A stretch of DNA of 64,000 nt from Vondammii sp040505895. GTDB taxonomy: Bacteria > Pseudomonadota > Gammaproteobacteria > Chromatiales > Chromatiaceae. Positions 27,971-36,655 of the stretch are shown in pieces. The notes beneath the pieces are model-generated. The model ran no database searches and had not been told where the DNA came from. It worked only from the letters and a program-made list of their open reading frames with translations. Made by a program: the position numbers and the translations under genes. How positions within the stretch are numbered: position 1 is the first letter of the stretch; each line of letters starts with the position of its first letter. Where the stretch lies: assembly GCA_040505895.1 (NCBI GenBank), contig JBEVXU010000007.1, positions 310,001 to 374,000 on the forward strand, given 5' to 3'.

Positions 27971-28806
27971 ATGGCTGCCCTGCTGTATTGCACAGAATCA
28001 ATTGTATTGAGGATGATTGCAGAGAATCTATGTTCCCGTAGGCATCCGGATTACTATTGCGGCCGATAGAACTCCTAACGAGCCCATCGAGGCAATAATT
28101 TACAAAGATTCAGTGTCGATAAAAATAACGGGAATGGCCAAATATATTTAGGTATATCATTATTTAATTATCCTGTGATATTATTATATATGGCACGTTA
28201 TGGCTCGCGCGGTAATCTTGTAGCCATTTTGCAATGAGAAAACTCTTAAATCCATGACAATTCGTCATGAATTGGCTATTTATTATAAAAATACCGGCTC
28301 AAATTCAAGGAAAACATGGAATTACCTACACTCGTGAAAATTAGAAAACAACTGTAATTATTCACCACGACCGTGCTTTGGCCCATTTGGGCTCAGGTAT
28401 TACAACGGCAGATTCACGACATTGAAGCCGAATAGCCCGAATACTCGATTCTAATTCGCGACTCATTCATGAGGATACCCGTATCGCATGGACGCACAAT
28501 GCCGGCATCAGAACCTCAAACTGGAGACCCGGAGACAACTCTAATACCTATCACATTCGAACAATTGATTGGCTTGATCCCTCTCTCGTGGTAAATTTTC
28601 CTTAGAAAGAACGGTGGATTTGACACTGCTGTACAAAAATTCCAACCGTTTCGTGAAGAGCACCCTAATAATTAATATAACGATCTCTGTCCACTCTACG
28701 ATAATTGCGTAGATCGGTTTGCCCTCAGGGCCAACCGATACTGGTACTAAACAGTTTCGAATTATTTAACAGGATGCAGCTTTTTAAACTCTGTCTATAA
28801 ATCGAA
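27971..28806. other. Long non-coding, AT-rich stretch
   Basis: 836 nt without a supportable gene. I see AT-rich sequence around 28140-28300 and two small palindromes (CTACGATAATTGCGTAG near 28695 and GGTTTGCC-CTCAG-GGCCAACC near 28716). I recognise no RNA family. It may hold the promoter of the gene at 28807 and decayed DNA. Confidence 0.5.
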
Positions 28807-29817
28807 TTGAGTAGCAAGTTGGCAAACAACCCTTCAGTCAAATTAACCTTTTTCGTCGAACTGGAAGGTGCGGCGCTAGAGCAGTTGTTTTCCGATCCGT
28901 CGGTCACCGATAACCTTGTAGCACTAAATGCCCGCATCAGCTTGGGTGTAGTCGATTTCACGCCCGAACGGGCCGAGGTTGTGCGTCGCCTTAACCAAGC
29001 GGGAGTTCCGGTTGTCGCCTGGCAACTGCTACCCCGTGAGCAGGGCTATTGGTACAACATGTGTAACGCGGAACATGCCATGACCCGCTATAAGGCGTTC
29101 CGTGACTGGAGTGTGCAAGAAAAGCTGCAGTGGAGTGCTGTTGGAATCGACATTGAACCTGATATTGCTGAACTTCAGCAACTGTTCATCCACAAGAGCC
29201 AACTCATTCGCACAATGATCAAAAGGGGCTGCGGAAGAAAGCTCCTGCACGATTCAGAGAAAACTTACCAGTCGTTGGTGACGCAAATGCGCTCAGACGG
29301 CTACCACGTACACGCCTATGAGTTTCCTTTCATGGTGGATGAGCACCATGCGGGCTCCTCTATATTGCGTAGGCTTTTCGGTGTATCGGCTGCACCCTCT
29401 GATCAACGTGTGCTGATGCTCTACACCAGTTTCTTTCGCCCTTTTGGTCCGGCGTTCCTCTGGAGCTATGCTGTTGATGTCGACTCTGTTGCTGTGGGCA
29501 TTACCGGTGGCGGCGTAGAGATTGAGGGGGTGCACCACCCGGCATCACTAAGTTGGGATGAACTCTCCCGCGACCTGCGCCTTGCCTTACGGCGTTGTGA
29601 TGACATCCATATTTTCAGTCTGGAAGGTTGTATTGAGCAGGGATATTTCGAACGGTTACACGACTTTGACTGGGAGCAACCAGTAAAGGTGCCGCACCCG
29701 GGGGTTGAAATATTGTATGTGGCACGCACCGCATTACAGACTTCTCTTTGGCTTTTGTCCCGACCGGTTGCACTTGTCGGAGCCCTGGCGTGCGTAGCTA
29801 TACTGCTCACCTATTGA
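28807..29817 (+). CDS. Unknown protein, barrel-like with C-terminal membrane anchor
   Basis: 336 aa; I do not recognise a named family. The pattern of beta strands and helices (SVKLTFFVELE, RISLGVVDFTPE, GVPVVAWQLLP, AVGIDIEPDIAEL, DDIHIFSLEGCIEQG) suggests a TIM-barrel, glycosidase-like fold, and acidic residues end several strands. The last 30 residues include a hydrophobic helix (PVALVGALACVAILLTY), so a membrane-tail anchor is likely. No ATG is available: TTG at 28807 is the first start after an in-frame stop, with no good ribosome site. Function is not inferable. Confidence 0.7.
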   Translation: MSSKLANNPSVKLTFFVELEGAALEQLFSDPSVTDNLVALNARISLGVVDFTPERAEVVRRLNQAGVPVVAWQLLPREQGYWYNMCNAEHAMTRYKAFRDWSVQEKLQWSAVGIDIEPDIAELQQLFIHKSQLIRTMIKRGCGRKLLHDSEKTYQSLVTQMRSDGYHVHAYEFPFMVDEHHAGSSILRRLFGVSAAPSDQRVLMLYTSFFRPFGPAFLWSYAVDVDSVAVGITGGGVEIEGVHHPASLSWDELSRDLRLALRRCDDIHIFSLEGCIEQGYFERLHDFDWEQPVKVPHPGVEILYVARTALQTSLWLLSRPVALVGALACVAILLTY

Positions 29818-29934
29818 ATCGGGCTCTTACCTTCATAGTGGGCATGAAAATAGAGGTAGTGTGCCAACCTCTGCAGGCCTCAATACACACAACATACCGA
29901 CACTTTGGTATTGTAAGTTGTTTTTGACCGCCAC

Positions 29935-30708
29935 CTAAGCAGTGCCTTTAACACCCTCTTTTCCCTCAATCAATTGCACCAGGTAACTGACTTTGTCCCC
30001 CTTGATGGACTCGACTCTGGGCGGTGGACTGCCTGATTCCCTGATATTGTTTGCCAGTTTCAGCCCAACCTCGTAGGAAGGTCTGCCCCGATAGGCACGA
30101 CTATCGACATCAACCGCAAGGAAGAGATCGGCCAGTTTTCCACACAAAATGCCGGATATAGTATAAAAGCCGACCGGCGCATCGATCAGAACAAAATCGT
30201 AGTGAGGTTCAAGCGAACTCTTCAGGTAGTCGAAAAAGTTGCATCCCGGCAGATCATCGAACAGACGTTCGAAGTCTATAGCCGGTTTGATATCCATATT
30301 CTTGCAGTCGCTTCCAGAGAGAAAATGAATCAGTTCATATTCTGGAAAATGGCATATCCGCTGAAGAATATCAGGCACCGCTTGCCCTTTATACATGGTC
30401 ACATCCGGCAAATTAAGTTTCTGAATAATTTTATCCAGGTCTTTTTTCTTTGATTTGGGATCTGCCGACAACAGTGTCACATGGTCACGAATGAGGTCGT
30501 AGAGATTGCACCCTTCTCTCCACTCGGGTACTGAATCAAGGACATCGACGGCTCTGTGCAACAGGCCACCTACTTCGTAGATATAGCCATCCAGCAGCAG
30601 TACACGGTAATTTTTTTCACTTAGGGCCTTTGCCGCCCGTGCCATGTAAGTCCTTTTACCAGACCCTCTTATCATGGAGTGAAAAGAGACAAACTTCTTC
30701 CCCATCAT
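29935..30708 (-). CDS. MinD/ParA-like P-loop ATPase
   Basis: 257 aa with the layout of the MinD/ParA/Mrp class: N-terminal strand and loop FHSMIRGSGKRTYMARAAKA, LLLDGYIYEVGG after the first helix pair, and FVLIDAPVG near residue 170 as the Walker B-like strand. The Walker A loop is irregular: GSGKRT, with Arg before the last Thr, and without the usual KGGxGKT. A regulatory partner (MinE, ParB) is not adjacent. The downstream neighbour is unknown and the upstream gene is a glycosyltransferase, so a role in surface or polysaccharide organisation is only a guess. Confidence 0.75.
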   Translation of the reverse strand: MMGKKFVSFHSMIRGSGKRTYMARAAKALSEKNYRVLLLDGYIYEVGGLLHRAVDVLDSVPEWREGCNLYDLIRDHVTLLSADPKSKKKDLDKIIQKLNLPDVTMYKGQAVPDILQRICHFPEYELIHFLSGSDCKNMDIKPAIDFERLFDDLPGCNFFDYLKSSLEPHYDFVLIDAPVGFYTISGILCGKLADLFLAVDVDSRAYRGRPSYEVGLKLANNIRESGSPPPRVESIKGDKVSYLVQLIEGKEGVKGTA

Positions 30709-30859
30709 GCTACCTCACGTTGAATCTAGGGAACCTATGAATATGTCCGGACGAATTGAATTGTGCCTGGGAGGCACAAAATAGAGGCCAGGTTCGTAAC
30801 TAATAGCAAGCTATTAGTTCAAGGCAATCGTTCATGACTTGTTTATAGGTTTCCAAAGG

Positions 30860-31594
30860 TTAATCCCGGTTATCGTACCAGAAACGGCAATGCTCTTTCT
30901 GACGTATCTTCTGCTGGGTACCCCAGAGAAGGTGCGCATTCTGCCTGAACATATCAAGCCCACCAAAGCCAAATTTTCTGGCCGAAGTGATGATTTTATG
31001 TTTCTTTCCGTACTTTATAATTTTCCACTTCTTCTTCTGCTTTTTCCCCTCCTTCTTGAGCCTTGCAGCTAGAGAGAATTCTTCCGCAGTATATAAGTCC
31101 TCATCGAATCCACCCACCTTCTCGAACGCTAAGCGTTCACAATAGAGAAAGGGGCCGGCAGTTACATTCTTTAGGGATAACAACCGGTTCACCAGATGCT
31201 TGAAAACGAGCCGTCCGCCGAGACCCGCATCCGGCTCGACCCATGCTCCACCACCGATGAACTTCCCTGATGCAAGGTTAAACGCCACCCTATCAAAGAT
31301 GTTTCCCTTCACCGTAGTGTCTGCGTCGATGAATACCAGATACTCACCGGTGGCGGCAGCCGCACCGGCGTTACGCGCACGAGCTATCTGGTTTTTCTTT
31401 TCAAACACAACCGTCACGCCAAACTTCCTTGCAACCTCCCCCGTCTTGTCAGTAGAGTTGTTATCCACTACAACGACATCCAGATCTCCCTGGTAAGTGC
31501 GGGCTGCCTTCGAAATCGACTTGAGGGTTTTCCCCAAGTACTTTTCCTCATTGAAGGCGGGAATGACTACGGTAATCGAACCTGGTTTTATCAA
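30860..31594 (-). CDS. Family 2 glycosyltransferase
   Basis: 244-aa GT-A enzyme that would move a sugar from a nucleotide donor to an acceptor. The N-terminus has ITVVIPAFNEEKYLGKTLKS, then VVVDNNSTDKTGEVARKFG near residue 40. The metal-binding DAD lies in YLVFIDADTTV near residue 88, and a GPFLYCERLAFEKVGGFDED segment near residue 143 is typical of the family. There is no membrane helix; the C-terminus is Lys-rich (KKEGKKQKKKWK). It is monocistronic or linked to the MinD-like gene 151 nt downstream. Donor and acceptor are unknown. Confidence 0.85.
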   Translation of the reverse strand: MIKPGSITVVIPAFNEEKYLGKTLKSISKAARTYQGDLDVVVVDNNSTDKTGEVARKFGVTVVFEKKNQIARARNAGAAAATGEYLVFIDADTTVKGNIFDRVAFNLASGKFIGGGAWVEPDAGLGGRLVFKHLVNRLLSLKNVTAGPFLYCERLAFEKVGGFDEDLYTAEEFSLAARLKKEGKKQKKKWKIIKYGKKHKIITSARKFGFGGLDMFRQNAHLLWGTQQKIRQKEHCRFWYDNRD

Positions 31595-32040
31595 TGTTAT
31601 CTATAAGGGTGTGTTGTGTTGCCGGTTAAATTGCATGAGATAATCTCCCGCACGGTCCAGAGCGAGAATTAAATCACCCGTTTTCAGCCAAAGAATAGGG
31701 ATTTCTTTTGCGAAATGAATGCGGTTGGTCACACCCTGCCAACCTCTGAATCCAAAACATTACTCTTCTAATCACCATTCTCAAGCATACTTTGCGGCAA
31801 TTCTCACCCCAGGCGCCCCCCCTGTCAACAAACAGCACAGGTTTCCGACCCAAGACAGGCCATTACTCTATTCCAAACACAAATATCCACTGAGTACCTC
31901 AGACGATATCAGGCCTTGATCCATAAGTAAGCGGCATATATAGACCCGGCAGCCAAACATCTTCTGTCGGCCGAAAATGCAAAGGCAGCCCCCCGTGTGA
32001 TAGATATAGCTCTGCTGGTAACGACGCCAATAGTAGACAA
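31595..32040. other. Gap without recognised features
   Basis: 446 nt between the glycosyltransferase start and a small secreted-protein gene. I see no gene, tRNA, terminator or repeat that I can support. Confidence 0.5.
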
Positions 32041-32361
32041 TCACACAGGAGCAAACTGCCTCGCCGAATGACAAAACTTGTCCATCTGATTCTTGAACTC
32101 TGAAGCATAGGGGCTTTTGGCTCTACGGTACTTCTTCTGGTAGTAACCGCACCTCTTCTTGAAATGCTTCTTGGCTTGTGTGCGGCACCGACGATAGGGA
32201 ACACTCCCATAATCATGGTTGTAGCAAACAGAGTCGTGGATAATCCGGTTGTCATCCTCCTTCCACTTTAGAACCACCTTTTGGCCTGCGGCGGAAGCAC
32301 TCACTACAGAGGCGAGAAGAAACACAAGAAATAGAGAATTGAGGGAGATTCTTCTGGTCAT
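32041..32361 (-). CDS. Small secreted basic protein, unknown
   Basis: About 106 aa from the ATG at 32361 (MTRRISLNSLFLVFLLASVV). It has a clear signal peptide with an Ala-rich cleavage region (VSASAAGQ), so the product is probably exported. The mature part is Lys/Arg-rich with four Cys (SVCYNHD, YRRCRTQ, KKRCGYY, DKFCHSA), which could form two disulfides. An ATG at 32397 would add 12 residues and spoil the signal peptide. I do not recognise a family. Confidence 0.6.
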   Translation of the reverse strand: MTRRISLNSLFLVFLLASVVSASAAGQKVVLKWKEDDNRIIHDSVCYNHDYGSVPYRRCRTQAKKHFKKRCGYYQKKYRRAKSPYASEFKNQMDKFCHSARQFAPV

Positions 32362-32502
32362 GCTGACTAATCCATGTCTATTTGTTTGAATGAACAATTG
32401 ATTCTATACCGTAGGAAGTGGAATCTCAATGAGGTTGCCCATATCGAGACTCCACGCAAAAAAATATAATCCCCCAACACTCTGTAACTACCACAACTAC
32501 TG

Positions 32503-32664
32503 ATGAAAATTATAATTACTATTGAAGACACCAAAGATGGAAAAATCCAAGTAACAGAGGAGAGAGTCCCGACCTCTGGAGAAATGGAGGAGTCAGTAAC
32601 ACCGTCTACCGCATTGGTCGATACAATGTTTGAAGTGATGGATCAGCTAGGCGAGAGAGACTGA
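32503..32664 (+). CDS. Small acidic protein (53 aa), unknown
   Basis: Encodes MKIIITIEDTKDGKIQVTEE followed by a polar segment with VTPSTALVDTMFEVMDQLGE at the end. The composition is protein-like: a beta-hairpin-like start, then an amphipathic helix. The frame is intact, but the ribosome site is weak. It may be a member of a small conserved hypothetical family. No function can be given. Confidence 0.5.
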   Translation: MKIIITIEDTKDGKIQVTEERVPTSGEMEESVTPSTALVDTMFEVMDQLGERD

Positions 32665-32707
32665 TATCCGGCATCGGTTATCAGATTAGAAACGGGGTTA
32701 AAACGGC

Positions 32708-32741
32708 AAAAAAAACCCAGCACTTTATTTAGGTTGCTGGG
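32708..32741 (-). terminator. Terminator of tRNA-Ser
   Basis: On the minus strand CCCAGCA and TGCTGGG pair and are followed by eight T, 12 nt past the tRNA 3' end. Confidence 0.85.
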
Positions 32742-32751
32742 GCTTAATACT

Positions 32752-32841
<90 letters not shown>

Positions 32842-32900
32842 CAAAACTGTAACTACTCTCGACACCGGTCGGGATGGATTCGGGACTACGTGCCTTGTCA

Positions 32901-33043
32901 AACCCTCGGACCCCGCAAAGGGTCAACGCATTTCACTCGGTACCTCCTGTACCTCGCCTTTCAGGTGCTGTTACACAGCATGAAATCGGCATCCCTGCCG
33001 ATTTTATCGAGTGCGTCCCATTCGGCCACTCCGGCACCTCTCC
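32901..33043 (-). pseudogene. Broken tandem copy of tRNA-Ser(CGA), interrupted in the anticodon loop
   Basis: The 5' half (acceptor 5' strand, D-arm, anticodon stem) and the 3' half up to GAGGGTT of the T-arm match the intact tRNA-Ser at 32753. About 74 nt (32935-33008) of hairpin-forming DNA are inserted in the anticodon loop. The acceptor 3' strand and CCA are missing. The flank upstream of the tRNA (AAAACTGTAACTACTCYCGA) is also duplicated, so this is a decayed tandem duplicate. Confidence 0.85.
32935..33008. repeat. Hairpin-cluster insertion inside the tRNA-Ser copy
   Basis: Three successive small palindromes: GGTAC-CTCCT-GTACC (32939-32953), TGCTGTTACACAGCA, and AAATCGGCA-TCCC-TGCCGATTT (32983-33004). 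No open frame or intron signature is seen. Confidence 0.75.
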
Positions 33044-33222
33044 AAAACTGTAACTACTCCCGACACCGGGCCGAATGGAACCTGCCGACAACCACTCTGT
33101 CGAAGCTTTACAGTATGGGGTTGTACGACAAACCCTATTCACTACAATAGAGCGTAATTCTACACAACTCCGGCAGCCCTAATAAGCTTTTTCACTCACA
33201 ACGAGGCTATCTCGCTCATACC

Positions 33223-34614
33223 ATGCGTTTTCTCGTCATTCTACTACTTCCTCTACTTGTCAGTTGTACTACACCTGTGCCTCTGCTTGATCAGATAAAA
33301 GCCAAGGGAGAGCTGGTAGTTGTGACCCGTGAGAGCCCGACCACCTACTATGAGGAAGCCGAGGGTACCAAAGGGCTGGAGTTTGAAATGGTAGAGATAT
33401 TTGCTGCCGAACTCGGGGTTAAGGTGAAATACATCACCGCCGACACATTTGATGAAATTCAATCACTGCTCCATAACAAGAAGGCACACCTTGCGGCGGC
33501 GGGGTTGAGTATTACTGAAAAACGTAAGCTTCAGGTGAGGTTTACTCCCGCCTATCAGGAGATTACCCAGCAGCTGGTATACCGTGCAGGTAATAAGCGG
33601 CCGAAGAAAATCACCGATACCAAAGAGGGGATTTTTGAGGTTGCAGCCGGTAGCCATCATGCCGAGATACTGCACCAACTGAAACAGCAACACCCCGAAC
33701 TTCAGTGGGATGAGTTACAAGACGAGAAGAGTGAGGATCTGCTCTTTCTGGTGAAAGAGGGGCTAATCGACTATACCGTAGCCGACTCCAACCAGGTGGC
33801 GCTCAGCCGCCGCTTCCACTCTGAACTACTGGTCGCTTTTGATCTCAATCAGCCTCAACCACTGGCATGGGCACTTACCCACGCCGAGGATGCCAGTCTC
33901 TACAATGCTGCTGCCACCTATATTGAGAAACTGAAAAAAAATGACATACTCGCGCAGATGATGGAGCGTTATTATGATCATGTCGGACGGCTCGACTTTG
34001 TTGGCAAACGTGACTTCCGGCGCCATCTGGCAAAAAGACTGCCGCCCCTGATCCCCTTGTTCAAGCAGGCATCCAAGGAGATGAACTTCGACTGGCAACT
34101 GTTGGCAGCGATAGGCTATCAAGAGTCACATTGGCGACCGGAGGCGGTCTCCCCTACCGGTGTAAAAGGGGTGATGATGCTGACCAAGGCAACCGCAGCA
34201 CAGCTCAATATCAAGGATAGAGTCGACCCCGAACAGAGTATCAGCGGTGGTGCACGTTACCTGCGCATGATGGAGAAGAAGATACCCGCCCGGGTAGAAT
34301 TACCGGACAGAATTTGGATGGCGCTGGCCGGTTACAATGTCGGCTTCGGCCATCTGGAAGACGCTCGAATTCTCACTCAGCGGGCAGGAGCTGATCCTGA
34401 CAAATGGATGAATGTGAAGCAGTATTTACCGCTACTTGCCCAGAAGAAGTACTACACAACGGTTAAATACGGCAAAGCGCGTGGCGGCGAGCCCGTGCAC
34501 TATGTTGATAATATCCGCAGCTATTACGATCTGTTGGTGTGGCACAATCGGGACCAGATTCCAGCCAGAAAGGAGCCGCCGACAGTACTGTCTATCATGC
34601 CGGCGGCGTTGTAG
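33223..34614 (+). CDS. mltF: Membrane-bound lytic murein transglycosylase F
   Basis: 463-aa lipoprotein that cleaves peptidoglycan to 1,6-anhydromuropeptides. The signal peptide ends in a lipobox (LLPLLVSC), predicting an acylated Cys at residue 15. Residues about 20-250 form a periplasmic solute-binding-like regulatory domain (DQIKAKGELVVVTRESPTTY). The C-terminal lysozyme-like SLT domain has the catalytic Glu in AAIGYQESHW near residue 303, followed by SPTGVKGVMMLT and AGYNVGFGHLEDA. A diverged fragment of its last 35 codons lies at 42283-42390. Confidence 0.95.
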   Translation: MRFLVILLLPLLVSCTTPVPLLDQIKAKGELVVVTRESPTTYYEEAEGTKGLEFEMVEIFAAELGVKVKYITADTFDEIQSLLHNKKAHLAAAGLSITEKRKLQVRFTPAYQEITQQLVYRAGNKRPKKITDTKEGIFEVAAGSHHAEILHQLKQQHPELQWDELQDEKSEDLLFLVKEGLIDYTVADSNQVALSRRFHSELLVAFDLNQPQPLAWALTHAEDASLYNAAATYIEKLKKNDILAQMMERYYDHVGRLDFVGKRDFRRHLAKRLPPLIPLFKQASKEMNFDWQLLAAIGYQESHWRPEAVSPTGVKGVMMLTKATAAQLNIKDRVDPEQSISGGARYLRMMEKKIPARVELPDRIWMALAGYNVGFGHLEDARILTQRAGADPDKWMNVKQYLPLLAQKKYYTTVKYGKARGGEPVHYVDNIRSYYDLLVWHNRDQIPARKEPPTVLSIMPAAL

Positions 34615-34672
34615 GCCTCAACGATTTTTTCATCGCGGTGGGAGTCGCTTCTACAAGGTAAATGCCAGATCT

Positions 34673-35146
34673 TCAGCCACCGTTACGTCGAGCCTTGAAG
34701 AAAGCACGCAGCAGGTCACCGCACTCCTCCGCAAGCACCCCGCCCGTTACCTCAACACGATGGTTGAAACGCTGATCTGACGGCAACAGATGAAAAACGC
34801 TGCCTGCCGCCCCTCCCTTCGGGTCTGTGGCACCAAACACCACCCGCGCAATACGGGCATGGATAATGGCACTGGCGCACATCGGGCAGGGTTCTAGAGT
34901 GACGTAGAGGGTGGCGCCGGAAAGCCGGTAATTTTTCAACTGCCGTCCGGCGCTGCGCAGGGCTATGATCTCTGCATGGGCTGTGGGATCGTGATCTCCG
35001 ATGGGGCGGTTCCACCCCTCACTGATAATCTCACCCTCCCTCACCACTAAGGCACCAACGGGCACCTCCCCATCCAGCTCAGCCTTGTGGGCGAGCTCCA
35101 TGGCGTGCTCCATGAACTTTAGATCATCTTCGAAAGTGCTTTCCAT
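34673..35146 (-). CDS. tadA: tRNA-specific adenosine deaminase
   Basis: Deaminates A34 of tRNA-Arg(ACG) to inosine (157 aa, essential in most bacteria). The zinc site and catalytic Glu are in PTAHAEIIAL near residue 58; the two zinc Cys are in TLEPCPMCASAI near residue 88. It is convergent with mltF, with 58 nt between stops. A diverged fragment of its last 28 codons is found at 42509-42592. Confidence 0.96.
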   Translation of the reverse strand: MESTFEDDLKFMEHAMELAHKAELDGEVPVGALVVREGEIISEGWNRPIGDHDPTAHAEIIALRSAGRQLKNYRLSGATLYVTLEPCPMCASAIIHARIARVVFGATDPKGGAAGSVFHLLPSDQRFNHRVEVTGGVLAEECGDLLRAFFKARRNGG

Positions 35147-35198
35147 CTTGGGCCGGGTTAATGGATGGATTTAATTGAATTGCTCTGTACAAAAACCG

Positions 35199-35262
35199 TG
35201 GAGCAGAACTCGTTCACATTTGGCTCCGTGGCATATTCATCGCAAACAAGTTCGCTCCTACA
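35199..35262. repeat. REP-like palindrome, one decayed arm
   Basis: The right arm CGCAAACAAGTTCGCTCCTA is well kept; the left arm (GTGGAGCAGAACTCGTTCAC) is degenerate. It overlaps the left boundary repeat of the proposed island. Confidence 0.7.
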
Positions 35263-35299
35263 GGCCCCATTCAGCCCCGCTGGAATCATTCCCATTCGA
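35241..35299. repeat. Left boundary repeat of proposed island, with guaA 3' end remnant
   Basis: 59 nt matching 42589-42647 at 55 positions. It ends in the last codons of guaA on the minus strand: 35286-35303 reads T-I-E-W-E-stop, as does the true guaA end at 42634. Upstream of these codons no guaA sequence is present, so this is a detached guaA tail, as expected of an attachment-type duplication at the guaA 3' end. Confidence 0.8.
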
Positions 35300-35664
35300 T
35301 TGTTAATAAGCCGATAGTGGTGCGGGCTTTCCGGTGGTCGCAAGTTTCAATACCATGATCAACAATTATTGAAGACATATTTTACGATATTTTACTGAAT
35401 GGCCAAACAAGTAAGATTGGAATTCGATGCTATCGTTGCCAAATAGCAGCGCAACCATCTATCTGAATGCCGCGACATATTCCCACGGATACGACCACAG
35501 AGAAGAGTCTGGCTGTTGAATTGCGCCGAAAAGTGACCCCGTATTTGACAAATTGCCCGCTGTGGCACTCACTCCATTATGGTTGGCCAGAATCACCACC
35601 ATGCCTCTCCTGCTTGCATCGAGCACCAAGTCGAACCGGCATAATGGAGGCAGCGCCGGCATAG
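35300..35664. other. Island gap without recognised gene
   Basis: 365 nt between the boundary repeat and the NYN gene. It is AT-rich in the first 130 nt. I see no integrase, tRNA or repeat here. Confidence 0.5.
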
Positions 35665-36480
35665 CTATTCTTCATGTGTGTAGTCTTTGATGATATAGCC
35701 ACCGGATTTATCATCGTGCTCCAGTTCCAGCAATTTGCGCTCCTGGGCCTCCTCCAGTAATTCACCAAAGGTGCGAAAGCCATGGTAACGCTCGCTAAAG
35801 CCGGGCTTGCGACGCTTCAGTGCCTGCTTGACCATCGAGCCCCAGACCTTTTCCTCGTCCCCGCGTTCCTCGAACAGATCGCCCAAGGTCTCCATCACCA
35901 GGTCGATGGCTGTCTGTTTTTTATCTTCCTCCGTTGGGGCACTGGTTTTGGATTCTGTCTTTGTGGTGGCGGATTTGCGCTTGCTCCTGCGTGGTTTGCC
36001 CGTCTCACGCACCAGGTCATCGTAGTAGATGAACTCATCACAGTTGGAGGTCAACAGATCCGAGGTGGAGTTCTTTACACCGACGCCTATAACGATCTTG
36101 TTGTTCTCCCTCAGTTTGCTAACCAAGGCGGAAAAGTCCGAGTCGCCGCTGATAATGACGAAGGTGTCTACATGGGACTTGGTGTAACACAGGTCCAGCG
36201 CGTCCACTACCATGCGGATATCTGCCGAGTTCTTACCTGATTGGCGCACGTGGGGGATTTCGATCATCTCAAAGGAGGCTTCATGCATGGCGACCTTGAA
36301 CTCTTTATAGCGGTCCCAGTCGCAATAGGCCTTCTTGACCACGATATTGCCCTTGAGCAGCAACCGTTCCAGCACCTTCTGGATATCGAAGGCGGCGTAT
36401 TTTTCATCCCGTACACCTAGGGCGACATTTTCAAAATCGCAGTACAGGGCCATGCTCTGGGTGTTGGATTTTATGCTCAT
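35665..36480 (-). CDS. NYN-domain protein with C-terminal OST-HTH/LOTUS-like domain
   Basis: Predicted RNA-processing nuclease of 271 aa from the ATG at 36480 (MSIKSNTQSMALYCDFENVA). The PIN-like NYN domain (residues 8-155) keeps the acidic metal-site residues in LYCDFENV, NSADIRMVVDALD and IISGDSDFSALV. A Lys/Ser/Thr-rich linker follows (RRSKRKSATTKTES). The C-terminal 85 residues (YHGFRTFGELLEEAQERKLL) resemble an OST-HTH/LOTUS RNA-binding domain. An upstream start at 36498 would add six residues. It belongs to the widespread LabA/DUF88 family; its target is unknown. Confidence 0.88.
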   Translation of the reverse strand: MSIKSNTQSMALYCDFENVALGVRDEKYAAFDIQKVLERLLLKGNIVVKKAYCDWDRYKEFKVAMHEASFEMIEIPHVRQSGKNSADIRMVVDALDLCYTKSHVDTFVIISGDSDFSALVSKLRENNKIVIGVGVKNSTSDLLTSNCDEFIYYDDLVRETGKPRRSKRKSATTKTESKTSAPTEEDKKQTAIDLVMETLGDLFEERGDEEKVWGSMVKQALKRRKPGFSERYHGFRTFGELLEEAQERKLLELEHDDKSGGYIIKDYTHEE

Positions 36481-36562
36481 ATGGCCTCCATCAGGCACTG
36501 AAGCAAATTGCTATATAGGCTGAGTGCCTTACTACCATCTGGTCTAGAGACGCACTCTTTAA

Positions 36563-36655
36563 CCTAGAATCCGAAGTTGGACGGCTTATCGAAATCAATA
36601 ACTTTCATATCAGCAACTTAGTCTCAGAATGGAGCGGTCAACTGCAGAATCCAGG
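36563..36655. repeat. Palindromic CCTAGA element, copy 1 (93 bp)
   Basis: Starts CCTAGAATCCGAAGTTGGAC and ends with the inverse TCAACTGCAGAATCCAGG. The right part (36610-36651) matches 39347-39388 almost base for base. Compared with copy 2 it has about 25 extra bases near 36585-36609. It lies in the 407-nt gap between the NYN gene and the DUF1611 gene; nothing else is recognised there. Confidence 0.8.

Noticed and set aside
32935..33008. True intron in a tRNA gene
   Set aside because: The copy also lacks the acceptor 3' strand and CCA, the insert is too short for a group I intron, and it consists of palindromes, so pseudogene with insertion fits better.
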